A stretch of DNA of 64,000 nucleotides from Marthasterias glacialis (taxonomy: Eukaryota > Echinodermata > Asteroidea > Forcipulatida > Asteriidae), in assembly GCA_911728455.2 (NCBI GenBank), contig OU452222.1, positions 4,378,108 to 4,442,107 of the forward strand. The letters are read 5' to 3'. Position 1 is the stretch's first letter; the number at the start of each line of letters is the position of its first letter. Shown here piece by piece: positions 24,920-36,429 of this stretch. The position numbers and the translations under genes were made by a program. Under the pieces are notes generated by a model. It made no database searches. It was not told where the DNA came from and worked only from the letters and a program-made list of their open reading frames with translations.

Positions 24920-25545
24920 TATTTGTAGCCAGACCCTGTACCTAAAATGTAGTGCAGACCTTGTACCTCAATGTAGCCCCAAACACTGTACCAAAATTTA
25001 GTCCGGACCTAAATGTAGCCACACCTAAATGTAGCCCCAACCTTGAACCTACCTGTAGTCCCATTCTTAAACCTAAATGTAGCCCCAACCTTGAACCTAT
25101 CTGTAGCCCAGACCGTGTACCTAAATGTAGCCCCAACCTTGAACCTATCTGTAGCCCCAACCTTGAACCTAAATGTAGCCCCAACCTTGAACCTATCTGT
25201 AGCCCCAACCTTGAACCTAAATGTAGCCCCAACCTTGAACCTATCTGTAGTCTCAACCTTGTTCCTAAATTTAGCCCCAACCTTGAACCTACCTGTAGCC
25301 CCGACCTTGTTACTAAATATAGCCCAAATTCCTGTACTTAAATGTTACCCAGACCGAAATGTAACCCCAGCCATTTACCTTCATCTTGTCTGATTTAGGT
25401 CTGGTCTACATTTAGGGACATGATTGGGGCCACGTTTAGGTCCGGGTTCAATTATGTACAAGATCGGGGCTACATTACCTTGAGTTTTGAGTTTAACTTA
25501 GGTACAATATGTGGGCTGCATTTAGGTCTTGCCCTACATTTAGGG
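24920..25545. repeat. Foldback array of 24-bp TGTAGCCCCAACCTTGAACC units
   Basis: The left part (24920-25340) has about 17 units on a 24-bp period, each a TGTAGCCC-NN-ACCTTGAACCT motif with alternating AAA/ATC ends. The right part (about 25385-25545) has diverged copies in the opposite orientation (GGGGCTACATT, AGGTCTGGTCTACATTTAGG, GTACAAGATCGGGG). Because 24 is a multiple of three, frames stay open on both strands (CSPNLEP repeats). Being open in several frames argues against a real protein. Confidence 0.85.
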
Positions 25546-28500
25546 GTTCGGTCTCCCTTTTTCTTCTTCCTCTTTCTTCTTTAACTTTGATCTCATTTCA
25601 TGTGCCCCATAATGTTAGGTAAATGTAGAAATTGATTATGATAGCAAGATTATTATGTGCTGTGGGGAAAACGTATCTTATGCGATGACCTAGGTATGAA
25701 TTACTTGATCTAAAGGAACGCATGTCTTGTTGTAGAGTAGTTGCCTTGTGGTATTTGCGACATCAAATATACAGCACATGCCCCGATGGTGCTCGACTGA
25801 TGTGTATAACGTCGAGGATTAGCTGTCGATGGCTAAATAAAGGTAAAGCAACCGTACTCGATGCAGTGTCCAACGAAAAAGATTGATGTCCCTCGTCAAA
25901 ATTCCTTAAGGGGCTTGTTGTTATAGGATGATTTATGCACATTCTTTGATCCTCCGTGAAATATGATTTCACCACCGAGAGGTGATGGACCGGCCCGAAA
26001 GTGCGTGACAGATTCAGGGGGTAAACTCCCCCCCCCCCCCCCAACGACCTTGGGCGCAACTGTCAGCGTCTTGTCCTTATAATAAAGTTTAGCGCGTTAA
26101 AAAGACGACGAATTCATAAGAGAAATCGTACCGGTATGCATTGCACTAAGTGCTTTGAAAGGAAGGAGGGAAACTCATGTCAACTTGTTCACATCACCCC
26201 GAACGAAGAAGACGCAAAAGGGGATTTTGTTTTCTCTCTCTCTCAAAGGAAGGTGGACTCCTTTTTTTTTTCTTGTCCCTTCCCCTGCTGATTCAGAATG
26301 ACAAGCGACTCACCCACCGTGAGTAATATTTCCCTCAGACCTTGTGGTAATTCTCTACTGCGTGCGTCATGTTCAAGTAGACCAGCTCCTGTGACATTTG
26401 CACTGGCAAATAAAAACACGCTCAGGAGTTTCTCCTTGTCAAAGGCTTCAGTCCTTATACAGATTGTATCAGGAATCACTAGCACACATCATCTTCTTTA
26501 TATATAAAAAAAAATGCAATGACTTGCTAAGAGTCTTTTGATGCATGCGTGCAGGTCTGGTTTACCCAGCTTTTTGCATCCCAGCGAACACCCGTCTTTT
26601 CTCTTCATATCTTTTTATTATTATCTTTTTTTTTTAAAGCTCAAGACATGCTCTTAACCATATCAGAGGTGAACGTTCTGTGTAAACAACGAGGCTTTTC
26701 AAGTTGAGCCTCGATGCGAGTGCTGCTGACAGCGGAAATTCAATTTCAAACTGCCCCAGCCTGACCTTCTATGCGTAGCTTTGAGACCTCAGTCTCTGGA
26801 ACTACTTTCAGAGGGGTGTTTTTGATTCTTTACTTTTGCTGTGCTTGAAGTGTTATGTGGGACTGGGGGGGAAAAGCAGATCACACAAATCTAGTTTGTT
26901 ACTGGCGAGTCCTTTACGATGTTAGTTTACGCACTGCGGGAGATGTTATGGGTAATTCGGCTAGGCCCGAGGCTGTATAATTTAAAACACATTTCAGGAG
27001 GAATTGGTAGATGAAGTGAAAACTCAAGAAGACGTACGCGAAATGCTTAATTTTCAGAAAGAAACAAAAATTACTATTCAATTTGCATCTCTCTGTCTAA
27101 ACTCCAGTATGACGAATGACTACATAGAAAGACCTTGAACAGATTTATGAAGGAGAACGCTTGTTTCCGTTCAGTTTTCCTTGAAATTTGGATCCATCTG
27201 AGCTGGAAATCTCTGTTTTGATTACGTAGTTACACAATTTACCTCATACTTGTAAAAAGAAAACCGGGATTTAAATTTACAAAATCATCCCCAGGTTTTT
27301 ACCACCACGGATTAAAGCACCGATCGTCAACTGCTAACGTTTCAATTTCAATTTCCTTGGTGTCAGAAGGTACACAAAGCTTCAGATAAAAGGTTTTAAT
27401 CTAAAATTGAAATGTCTCGTCGGGGCCGACTGTGTTCTTCACTCTTGCGGGGGGGGGGGGGGGGTGGGGAGACCACAACCAAATAATTTCAGTACAAGCT
27501 GAGAGTTTATTCACCACGCCCGCTGCCGGTACTCGAGCGGCGTTCGTGGATCGCGATCGTGAAACACAACACGGCGCGAGACTGCTTTGAGATACCCGTA
27601 AGTACTCTCAACTGACAAGCATTGCTCCGAATTCTGATGTGCAAACACCAATTTTCTACAATGCCAATTCCTGTCGTCTATCATGTTGAAAATCCTCGGC
27701 AGTTTTCAAGGGTTTGCGTTTTGCGCACTTAACTTTATCTACAATAATGCTTGCTGATACTGGCTTAATTAAGGCACAAAATCTGCAGAGCATTAAACGA
27801 AGGACATTGAACTATTAGGGAATTAGCTATTAAAGGGTTTTGTGTTTCGAAGTGTCGGTTTTCATCAGATCTGCAGTTCATTTCCTGCGGGTTTTTAAGA
27901 GTTACTTTGTCTAAGGATAAACACGCACCCGAAACCTGCTAATTCACACCCGAGCCATGTGAATTAGACTCTCCATCCTGCATTGATGTTTCGATGCAAC
28001 GTCAGAATACTGTTGGTTCGCAAGAAGGATTTTGCGCCGTGTGTGCGTCTATACTCTTTTCCTACACCCGAACGGATTTTCCAATTTACTCCAGTAATTG
28101 TGGCTGGCTTTAAGATACGACGTGAACTGCTGCTGAATCTGGGCACCAAGTACAGAAAACCTATACTGGGGTGACTAAGACGGCCCCAGCGAGATCGGCA
28201 CCGTGCACTCAATAATGCATCCTATTATTTCTCCTCTTGAATGGTGTATCGACATTATTCATTGACAGTCACAAATCTCTAGATGTTAAATATCCCTCCA
28301 AAATAAAAACGAGAAGAAAAAAACATGACAGCAGGGGAAACTCGATAAAACATGATCCCTGCATCAAAATTACAAGTTAAGGTATTATGTCTGAGGAGAA
28401 ACGAAATGAGATCTGCGGTGAATTTACATAAAGTACACTTTTATCTAGGTTACGCTGTTATAAACAGCTTCACGTTTTATGTCCAATGGGGACCGTTTTG

Positions 28501-28623
28501 TCTTGCTAGGTTTTTGGACTTGACTTTTACTACCATATTAACAGAACGTAATCGTTTACGGACTAGTTTATTTTAGTATGTTTTATTTCGTGTAGAGTAT
28601 GGTTGAAAGAAAGGATCAGGGCT
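25546..28623. other. Noncoding DNA, probably the start of the receptor gene's first intron
   Basis: This lies downstream of the receptor exon on the minus strand. It contains poly-C at 26029-26042 and a G run at about 27449-27464. A candidate plus-strand exon at 27493-27597 is noted in the findings. I find no exon continuing the receptor. Confidence 0.4.
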
Positions 28624-28629
28624 ACTTAC
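28624..28629 (-). promoter_or_regulatory. Splice donor (GTAAGT) ending the receptor exon
   Basis: On the minus strand the exon ends ATCAACA and the intron begins GTAAGT, the full metazoan donor consensus. The protein similarity runs right up to it, and the reading frame stops two codons later. Confidence 0.7.
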
Positions 28630-29304
28630 TGTTGATGGTTCTGCGTTTATCCAGAATCTTGTTTGCGTTCATCCTGGCCTCATAAAACCACTCCGAGTTG
28701 TTGTTGAGGTATGGGTAAGCCAGAGAAAGATCCTTCACCAGGATCCCACCGTGGTATCGGTACGCATACGGGCAGAATATATTATAATCCTGGAATTCGT
28801 GGGCGTCGTAACAATTTCCAAAGGCGAAGATCTTGTCGTCGTTCTCCACGTTGGAGGCGACCACGTTGAAGAAGAATTCCTCGTTGTGTTGCACGCCGTC
28901 CAGGGCGTTGCTCCTCCAGATCCGTGTCAGGAAATTGGCGGTCTGCACCGTTTTCGTGGCCTGTTTCATGTATCTGTTCGGCCCGTAGCTGGTGGCCCCC
29001 TTGTCCAGAGTAACAGCCCACGTACCAGCCTCGCAAGTTGGGGACCTTTCAACGAAGTCCAGATAAGCGAGGAATCTGCTCACGATGTTCTCCTGCACTT
29101 CGCACTGTCCCCCCTGTTCTCCGCACGGTTCCTCCACTTTGGTTTCCACGCTCGGAACGTCCGGAACGGTTGTGTTGATGGCACCCACATCCGTGTACCG
29201 TATCCCATTGCCTGTGGTTATAGGACTTTCGGAATCGTAGAGTCTGGCCTTGGTAGGCACTTGCTGAAACCCAGAGGTTGGCAGCGGTTCCGTGTGACTG
29301 TTGT

Positions 29305-29335
<31 letters not shown>

Positions 29336-29470
29336 ATTGTTGTTGTTGTTGTTGATGGCGAGTAGGCGGGGTGGAAGGAAGAATAGGCCTAAGCACAGTG
29401 AAAGCATGACGTACTGGTTGATCGCCGTTACTAGGCGGCAAGATTGAAATCCCGTCCCCCGTGAGGCCAT
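28630..29470 (-). CDS. First coding exon of a GPR158/GPR179-like class C receptor (signal peptide, Asn run, Cache-like ectodomain)
   Basis: The exon starts at an ATG at 29470 and stays open for 280 codons plus one base. A consensus GTAAGT donor lies at 28629-28624, so the following intron is phase 1; the in-frame stop at 28622 falls inside the intron. Residues 21-38 are hydrophobic and fit a signal peptide. Residues 40-57 are almost all Asn, from an (AAC)n tract. Five Cys (about 116, 123, 146, 220, 233) and N-glycosylation sequons (about 99 and 257) suggest a secreted or extracellular domain. The segment VQTANFLTRIWRSN (about 175-188), followed by an EEFFFNVVAS stretch and a YLNNNSEWFYEARMN stretch (about 254-268), resembles the N-terminal Cache domain of GPR158/GPR179-type orphan receptors, which in vertebrate GPR158 binds glycine. 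This is recognition from memory, not alignment. The seven-helix part is absent, so the gene is partial here. The long plus-strand open frame opposite is a shadow. Confidence 0.68.
29307..29352 (-). repeat. (AAC)n microsatellite inside the coding exon, giving poly-Asn
   Basis: Near-uniform GTT repeats on the plus strand (AAC on the coding strand) encode an Asn run broken by one Asp. It lies just after the predicted signal peptide. Being a pure-codon trinucleotide repeat, it is likely to vary in length between individuals without breaking the frame. Confidence 0.85.
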
Positions 29471-30165
29471 GCCTGTGACAGTGCCTAGATATGGATCCTG
29501 GTTGTATTGTAGCCTGTGCTCGCGATGAAGTTACACGCTATGACAAAAGCCTAGTGTACGATCCGGGTCTCGCTACTTGAAACAATCCACAGTTCTATGT
29601 TGAGCTCCTAATGGGAGAGAGATACACAACTATTAGTTTTAATGTAAAAAAAAATATAATAATAAATAAGCAAATAAACAAACAGCAACAATGTAACATT
29701 TTGTTTAGTTTTGTGGAATGTGCTCCAAGCTCGAATAGTCGTTGCATCTCTTCCATCTTCGGCTTGGGGTTTGGGTTAGGGTTTGGGTGTATTTCCATAC
29801 TATAACGAAAGATACACGTAAAAAAAAGCTTAAATAGAATTAGAATAATAGTATGGCTTCTGAACACTACCCTTCACCAAATTGTGCCACAAATACAAAT
29901 CAGCATTTGCACTAATCGCGGTATAAAGAGCATTCGTTCCAAGACTTTCGTATCGGAAGAAATGATGCTTGAAAAAACCCAGTAGTCAAAACAAAACGTT
30001 GTAAAATGTTATACGATATTTTCTCAACATATTGCTTTCGTTTATGTTCGTGTTAGGGTTTCTTGAAACAGGAGTGGACTTGATATACTCTTCAAATTAC
30101 TTATAATGTACTGTCGTTTCAATCAAAGAAAGAATATGCGTTTAAAACTGTTTAATTGGTTTTTA

Positions 30166-30265
30166 TGTTTGTTTGTTTGTTTGTTTGTTTGTTTTTTGTT
30201 TGTTTTTTGTTTGTTTGTTTTTTGTTTGTTTGTTTGTTTGTTGGGTTGTTTGTTAGTTTGTTTGT
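30166..30265 (+). repeat. (GTTT)n microsatellite
   Basis: About 100 bases of GTTT units with a few T-run interruptions. Both strands give long open frames that are artefacts of the repeat. Confidence 0.9.
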
Positions 30266-30353
30266 GTGTGTTTTGTTTTCTGATTTCTTTAATTGGTTGC
30301 ATAGTCCTTCCCCAATAAACAAACAAATAAAATAAAAACATTTTTCTGTTTAA

Positions 30354-30552
30354 AATGTATTCAACAAATTTGGTTCTGGCCTGACCATCATAAGCAAATC
30401 CAGTAATTGATAAGCAAATCCAGTAATTTTACTTGTGTTCAGGCTCGAGTCCCTTTTTTTTTTTTTTTTTTTTGTCCGTAAGCTTTGGTGATGACAAAAT
30501 TCGCCAGTAGTAAAGAAAAATACAATTCTATTAAATGTATTCAACAAATTTG
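30354..30552. repeat. 19-bp direct repeats 180 bp apart, with an inner tandem duplication
   Basis: AATGTATTCAACAAATTTG occurs identically at 30354-30372 and 30534-30552. Between them are a tandem duplication of ATAAGCAAATCCAGTAATT (30390-30428) and a poly-T tract. This could be a retroposed insertion with a long target duplication, or a segmental duplication. Confidence 0.65.
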
Positions 30553-31458
30553 CAGGGGGGAATTTATAGCATTACGTGTAAAACTTGTCAACCTTTGGAG
30601 TGGCATGTTGTCATTTGATCCTGCGCAGGCTATCTTAAGACTCCAGGATGAACAAGTAGCACCACTGAAAGCTAGCACAAGACTCTTCCATTGTCAGAAT
30701 TATGCAAATCGTCATATTCTTGGAAAGAGAATTGTTGGCCTCTGCCGTCTGTGACGCATGCTGTGCAATCAAGCGTTATGGACAGCTCAAGATCGGTGTT
30801 TCGTTATTGAATATATTTGGCGCTCAGCTCTTTTGTTTTATCCAAAAGATACAAAATCATATACAGGTATATAGCTTTGTGTTTGCCTATAAAAGTTATT
30901 CTAATCATTTGGTGTTACTAGTGTTTCTGGTTTATTAAAAAACATTGCATTTGTAGCCCAGGGGCTAAATTGGTGCAAAGCTCACAAATAAAAAAAACCC
31001 ACTGAGATGTACATAATATTAAAAATATTTTTAAATATTAGATAGAAAAAACACAATAAACACAGAAACCACTATTTGCGGTGCAAAAGATTTGCAAGAT
31101 AAGGTGTTGTCTATACAAGGAAGGCACATAAATGGTTCTGCGTTACAACCCAGCGCTGAAAGCACGTATAGCTACCCGAGCTGGATGCATGTTCCAATTT
31201 CATATCAAGTAACCGGCAATGCTGTGATCATTTTAAAATTATAAAGGGTCAAAAGGTGTAAAATAACTTTGACTGTCGGTACAAAACAAAACAAAAAAGA
31301 TTGGTAAAAGACAGTGTAAACTCCTTTAACATCACATGTTTACAAAAGACGAAGAGAGCATGAACTCCCTTCGGGCTCCGCGATGGGAGAATGCATGCAT
31401 AATTTACGGTAGAAACAAGTAAACTTTCCTATGTCAACAGTATAGTATATTGTTTGCC

Positions 31459-31636
31459 AACTCTCTAAATGTAAAAGGGCGAACATTTCACTCTCTCCCT
31501 CGAGCACCACCCTTTTTGACTGAAATTGGAGTGAACTTCACTCTAAACAGATTTGTCCGCCATATTGGATCTTTGCAAGAGTGGTGTAGCGGACAAAACG
31601 AGTGGGGTTTTTTTTAAACTATTTTACATTTAGAGA
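31459..31636. mobile_element. MITE with TIR CTCTCTAAATGTAAAAG (short copy)
   Basis: The left end at 31459-31477 (AACTCTCTAAATGTAAAAG) pairs with the right end at 31620-31636 (TTTTACATTTAGAGA). The interior shares ACATTTCACTCTC, CACCACCCTTT and CTTGCAAGAGTGG-type words with the longer copy at 61618-61868, in part inverted. Confidence 0.7.
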
Positions 31637-33481
31637 CAGGATACCACGAGGCCACTTTTTGTTTGTTTCACAAAGTGACATCGTCGAGAAGGCAAATATT
31701 GGTTACCTGTGAAAAGTGTGGGATGTCCTGTGAACAGAAACCCTGGCGACTGATATCCCTCTGGTTGTATTTATAAGCGAATGCAATGTTTAATTCTTCC
31801 TACTGAAAGCAGTACATTGCTAGGGCAGCGGTTCGGGCAAACGCAGACCGCCCAAATCTCGCGGAACCTTGGGGTTTTCCACGTAGATTGCTTTTAACGT
31901 GTGAAGGGAAAAGAAATCGCGAGCTGGAAACCGTGCCAAGTATTCATATAAGCGCTTAGACTCGCACAGTCTGTTGCGACCTTGGCCCAATTTCATACTT
32001 CCCTAAAGCACACGAACTTGCAAAGCACAGACAAATCTTGCTTACCATAAATAGGTTACAAGCCAAAACTCCATAAAGTTGACATTGTTGCGACTGGTAC
32101 GGGCTTAACAAAGACATCGCCAAGCACTATTTTCTGGTTAACATCTTTATGGATATGGCCCTGTATATTGACTGCCCCTCCTAAGCTTATCACCTTGTAC
32201 TAGTTCACTGTGTTTCATTGTATATTACTATATTTACCGTATCTTGTTTTTACTTGTTGGGGGTTAGTGTTTTTGTTGTTGGAAATTTCTCGAGACATTT
32301 CATCGGTTTACTTTTATCTTTTTTATTAGAGATGTCCTTCCATACTGTACACTCACCCGATACTTCATATAATGTTTACTGTAACTACAGGATTGTGAAA
32401 GTAAATTGAACTGAATTGAATTATCCTTTAAATAATCGTGTTGAAGTAAAGCCGTATTTATGATAGCTATTCGATGGGTGGGTGGAATTGATCCGCGAAC
32501 CAAAAGCACCCCTTCCACTTTTCAACATCGACATCAAATACGAAACCAGCTAATAATAATACAAAAAGGGGGCCTTTCACCCCTCCCTCCCCCCCCCCCC
32601 CCCCCCCGCCGCCCAGCCTAAGTAAGTTTTGTTAATGTTGAATGTGAAGGGACAAAACGGCCCCAACACAAGGAGGGTCTGCAACATAACACGATTCGCA
32701 AGGAAAATGGTGCAAAAAAGTTACCAAAAATGTCAGATAAATTTAACCTGACTTTATGAAATCAAATTTTCTTTTTTTTCTGAAAGGAAACTTACTCCCC
32801 GCTAAAATCTTCAAAGTTTTTCTCGAATTCCATCAATTTTGATTGGCAGAGATAAAACAACAGTGCGTTTTTATATAAACTTGAAGGAATGATCAAAAAA
32901 ATCTTGCGGTTCACACGCATCAGTGATGATGTGTCTATTTATGACCAATGGATTTGCAGCAAATGTCAAAAAAAAAAAAAAAAAAAACCTTCCTCGAATT
33001 TCACGAGAGGTTCAAGATGGAATGTCTTATGTACTTGTAGTGTCACCTGAAACTCCAGGGCTTGTCCACACCGGAGCTAATCGCTCTCGTGAGCTTGACG
33101 AACTCGCAGCCGTGATGAGACGGCACAATTCTACTCGCATATCACAGTAATACAATCGCAGTGAGCTCCGGGGTCAAGGCAAACATAAACGTTGTGCCTC
33201 GGCTGCAATTTTACATAATATAGAATTCCACGTCCTCAAATTATACGGCCATATTAATAGTGTGTGTATAGGGACGGGGTGAATACCTTATCATCCAGTC
33301 TATTTTTTGGCTTTTTTCCCCGTAAACTTAACTCTGCATGTATTGCGAACAAAGAGAGATGAGAGGACAAACTTGCATTCTCTACCTAGAGCCGATTTAT
33401 GTGTTCATATGTCGAAGATTTCTTCTTTTTTTTTCCAAAATGACCCCCTTACACAAGTTTTTTTTCTATGGTTAAGTTCCA
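31637..33481. other. No gene recognised; possible LINE/SINE tail at 32386-32420
   Basis: The sequence ATTGTGAAAGTAAATTGAAC, followed by TGAATTGAATT at 32393-32420, resembles LINE 3' ends with a (TTGAA)n tail. A poly-C tract lies at 32588-32607 and a poly-A tract at 32969-32987. Confidence 0.4.
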
Positions 33482-34048
33482 GGGCCCATTTTTAGAGCTG
33501 TTTAAAGCAGACCATATTGCTTAATAATTCAGCATGATACCAGTCGGTACATGTAAACAAGGTATTTTGGCTGGTAACCTTATTCTGGTAAGCATAACTT
33601 TATTGTGCTTAGTAACTTTATTGTGCTGAAGCAGCTCTATGGAATTGAGGCACAGGGCCCGATTGCCTAGAGCTGCTTATAAGCAGAAAATATTGCTCAA
33701 CATCTTTCTGCTAAGCAAAAATGAACAGGATACCAGTCACAGGTGGTACATGTGAAATAGTATTTTGGCAGGTAACCTTATTCTGGTGAGCATAATTTGT
33801 GTTGTGCTTCGCTACTTTTTGTGCTTAAAGCAGCGCTATGGAATTTGGGCCAAGGCCCAATTTCATAGAGCTGCTTAACCAGAAAATACTGCTTCAAATT
33901 TTCTGCTAAGCAAAAAAAAGGGGCAGGCTACCAGCCACAGATTGTACATAAGTGATGGTGTTTTGGCTGGTAACCTTATTCTGGTAAGCATAATCTTTGT
34001 TGTGCTTAGCTACTTTTTTGTGCTTAAGCAGCTCTATGAAATTGGCCC
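33482..34048. mobile_element. Three tandem copies of a GAGCTGCTTAAGCA inverted-repeat element
   Basis: Copies lie at about 33482-33651, 33656-33850 and 33854-34048. Each begins with AGAGCTG(C/T)TTA-like sequence and ends TGCTTAAGCAGCTCTATG, the inverted complement. All carry the same core (GGCTGGTAACCTTATTCTGG). Neighbours share GGGCCC/GGCCCAATT junctions. A truncated minus-strand relative lies at 39864-39991. Confidence 0.8.
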
Positions 34049-34535
34049 CTGGTCATTACAACGAAAGGAAATTAAAGTCCGGACTTATAATTTGATTTTC
34101 ATATCTGTGGGTCTGTGTTTTGGCGGGAAGAGAGTGTGAACATCTCGTCTGGATATCTGTTTGTTTCAGCGCTTACGGAACAGTTAATGACATTGGAACA
34201 CTGAGAATTATTCACCAGAGTTAAATCTTGCATTTGTTTAACTTTGGGATCTATTATTAGTACATCATATATCTTATATTTCAACCTACGTTTAACCGTA
34301 AATTTACTCCCTGTGTTAAAGAGAAATTAAAAAGCAATGGGAAACATGTTATCTTTCCAAATTACTTAATTTATCATTTCTGTCTTTGTTCGACCGGTCT
34401 TTCCGTATTGATTTTTTTTTCCTGTCTACGTTATGTTTGTCTGTCCATCAGGCTTCTAGCCACAAGCCACGGCTTCCAGAAGATGCCTCCATGCTTGTTT
34501 AGTTTTCTGTCTTAAGATGCATTTTTGATTACTTC

Positions 34536-34906
34536 TTAAATGGGAATATACTGGATTGATAAGGATAAAAAACATTATTATTGGTTTCCGTCTGAAAGCT
34601 TACTGTTTAAGAAGTTCATACTAGAACCAATTTTTCTGTGACATATTTACCCCTGAAATGCTGTCATATTTGAGAAAACTTTATTTAAATATATGAAAAC
34701 TTAAAAAAAAAAACGCAACAGCTGATTTCGGTTGCAACAATCGAAATTAAGGACATTGTGTTTACATGCTGAACACGATTTTTCACTATTTTTTCCCGAC
34801 GACGGATTGAACCAAAATTTTCACAGTTTTTTTGTCATGTATTTATTAAATCATACAAAGAACACTGCACTATCAGCTTATTACCAAGCCCGTATAGTGC
34901 CTTCAA
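34536..34906 (+). mobile_element. TTAA-flanked MITE (copy of the 50733-51096 element)
   Basis: It reads as the reverse complement of 50733-51096. Shared blocks are CTGAAAGCTTACTGTTTA, ACGCAACAGCTGATTTCGG, AAGGACATTGTGTTTACATG and GAACACTGCACTATCAGC. The left end is TTAA; the right end is slightly decayed. No ORF of note. Confidence 0.75.
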
Positions 34907-34969
34907 ATTAATTTGTGTCTTATATGTTGATTAGAAGTTTTCATGAAGTATGGAAATAAATGTGAGTAT

Positions 34970-35009
34970 TGAATTGAATTGAATTGAATTGAATTGAATT
35001 GAATTGAAA
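34970..35009 (+). repeat. (GAATT)n tail, probably a LINE 3' end
   Basis: About eight GAATT units follow an ATGGAAATAAATGTGAGTA stretch. A pentamer tail of this kind after a T-rich stretch is typical of non-LTR retrotransposon 3' ends. Confidence 0.6.
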
Positions 35010-35876
35010 TAATGTCACTATTTGGTATCGCTTGATCCGCAGGCCACAGACAAGAGAAAAGACACTATCATCGCTGTATACAAACACTATAAGTGTATTT
35101 AATCCATGGCAACTGAATGTTAAAAAAAAGGACCATCCATTAAGTCCTGATCTTGCTTGACTACAGGGCCCGAGATGCAGATCTTATCCATCCATCTTTT
35201 CCCGTCAGATTTGTCTTTATTGCGCTCAGACCTTGCCATTGAAACAATATGAAATGACCAACCATAACTCTACCTTATCCTCGGATAGAAATTTGCTTCT
35301 CTATAATAGTGACACTGGGCTCACGTGTCTATTTTTCCTTTGTTTTTATTATTTATTTAGTAGATTAGATAGCTGTTTGCTTGTATCTCTTAAAAAGTAC
35401 TGGTATAATTAGTATGAATCTTTTGTTTTGGGGAGAGGCGTGTAAATCTTCAAAATTCTTATAGTTTTGAATAAAACTATAAGATTGATATATTTATATA
35501 TACTTTTTTGGTTTTGTACTATGTTTTTGTCATGAATTTTGTACTATATTCAATCAAATTTTATTTACTTAAACTTATTGGGAGCTAAATGCCTGAGGGC
35601 AACAGTGGTTTGGTATTCTCTTTTTTTTAAGTTCCAGTCATCAGATTGTGTCTCTTGTATTGGTTGTTTCTTGTTATGTTTTTGTTGCGTATGAAGACAA
35701 ATAAATAATAATCAATAATGGTAATAATAAAAGTAAAAACAAACCATCCAACTAACTTGCGAACATTTCAATTACGGGAAAAAAGTATATATTTTTTCGG
35801 GGATTTTTTACACGTTCATTGTGTCTGCAATCAAAATAAGAAACAGTGATTTGAGGTAACTTCAAGTTCTGTTTTA
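35010..35876. other. AT-rich noncoding DNA
   Basis: No gene is seen. An AAATAAATAATAATCAATAA stretch at about 35699-35718 could be another retroelement tail. Confidence 0.35.
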
Positions 35877-36090
35877 TTTATTTATTTATTTGTATTTTAT
35901 TTATTTATTTATTTATTTATTTTTTGGTGTGTTTTTAGGACGACAGTATTTCAAGGAGAATTGTTTCTTTGAATGATTGGCACGATTTATTTATTTGTTT
36001 ATATGTTTATTTGTTCATTTGAATATTTATTTATTAATTTATTTGTCCATTTAAATATTTAGTTATTTATTTGTTCATTTATTTATTTCC
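35877..36090 (+). repeat. Degenerate (TTTA)n tract
   Basis: About 200 bases dominated by TTTA/ATTT units with interspersed TTTG and TTCA variants. Confidence 0.85.
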
Positions 36091-36429
36091 AACAAAATCC
36101 CCATACAAGGAGAGGATAAAACACAAAGAGTTAAAGCAGGATAGCCCTAACAATCAAGGATGGCAACCCAGATTATCCGGACAAACAAAAAATAATTGTC
36201 CAAACGACCCGAGCAGTCGACCGAGAATGCCAAGGTCATCGCAATCAAGAAATTGGTCGCGATACAAAACTGTGACACTATCACGTCTATATGGTTGACA
36301 GTCTATGTCCGTAACGGTATGGATTTTCGTCCAAATAATGAACTGACAATACATTTTTTGCAAGTTTTTTGTGTGTAACTTATCAATCTGTTTATATTTT
36401 TAGGTCCTTCGTTTTCGTTTTCAACTGTA

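Larger units (their letters stand above)
29471..31458. other. Region upstream of the receptor exon, no gene recognised
   Basis: If the receptor exon is the first, its promoter lies here, but I see no convincing TATA box or initiator. Structures seen are a short GGGTTTGGGTTAGGG-like tract near 29764-29788, a (GTTT)n tract at 30166-30265, and a 19-bp direct repeat pair at 30354 and 30534. Confidence 0.4.

Noticed and set aside
24942..25393. Open frames of 112-129 codons with CSPNLEP or GLHLGSRL repeats
   Set aside because: Three frames on two strands are open across the same 24-bp tandem array, which fits repeat periodicity and not coding.
28751..29365. 204-codon open frame on the plus strand opposite the receptor exon
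   Set aside because: It is the antisense shadow of the minus-strand exon; its Val-rich end comes from the GTT repeat.
29764..29788. Interstitial telomere repeat
   Set aside because: Only one GGGTTAGGG-like unit among GGGTTTGGG variants; too short to mean anything.
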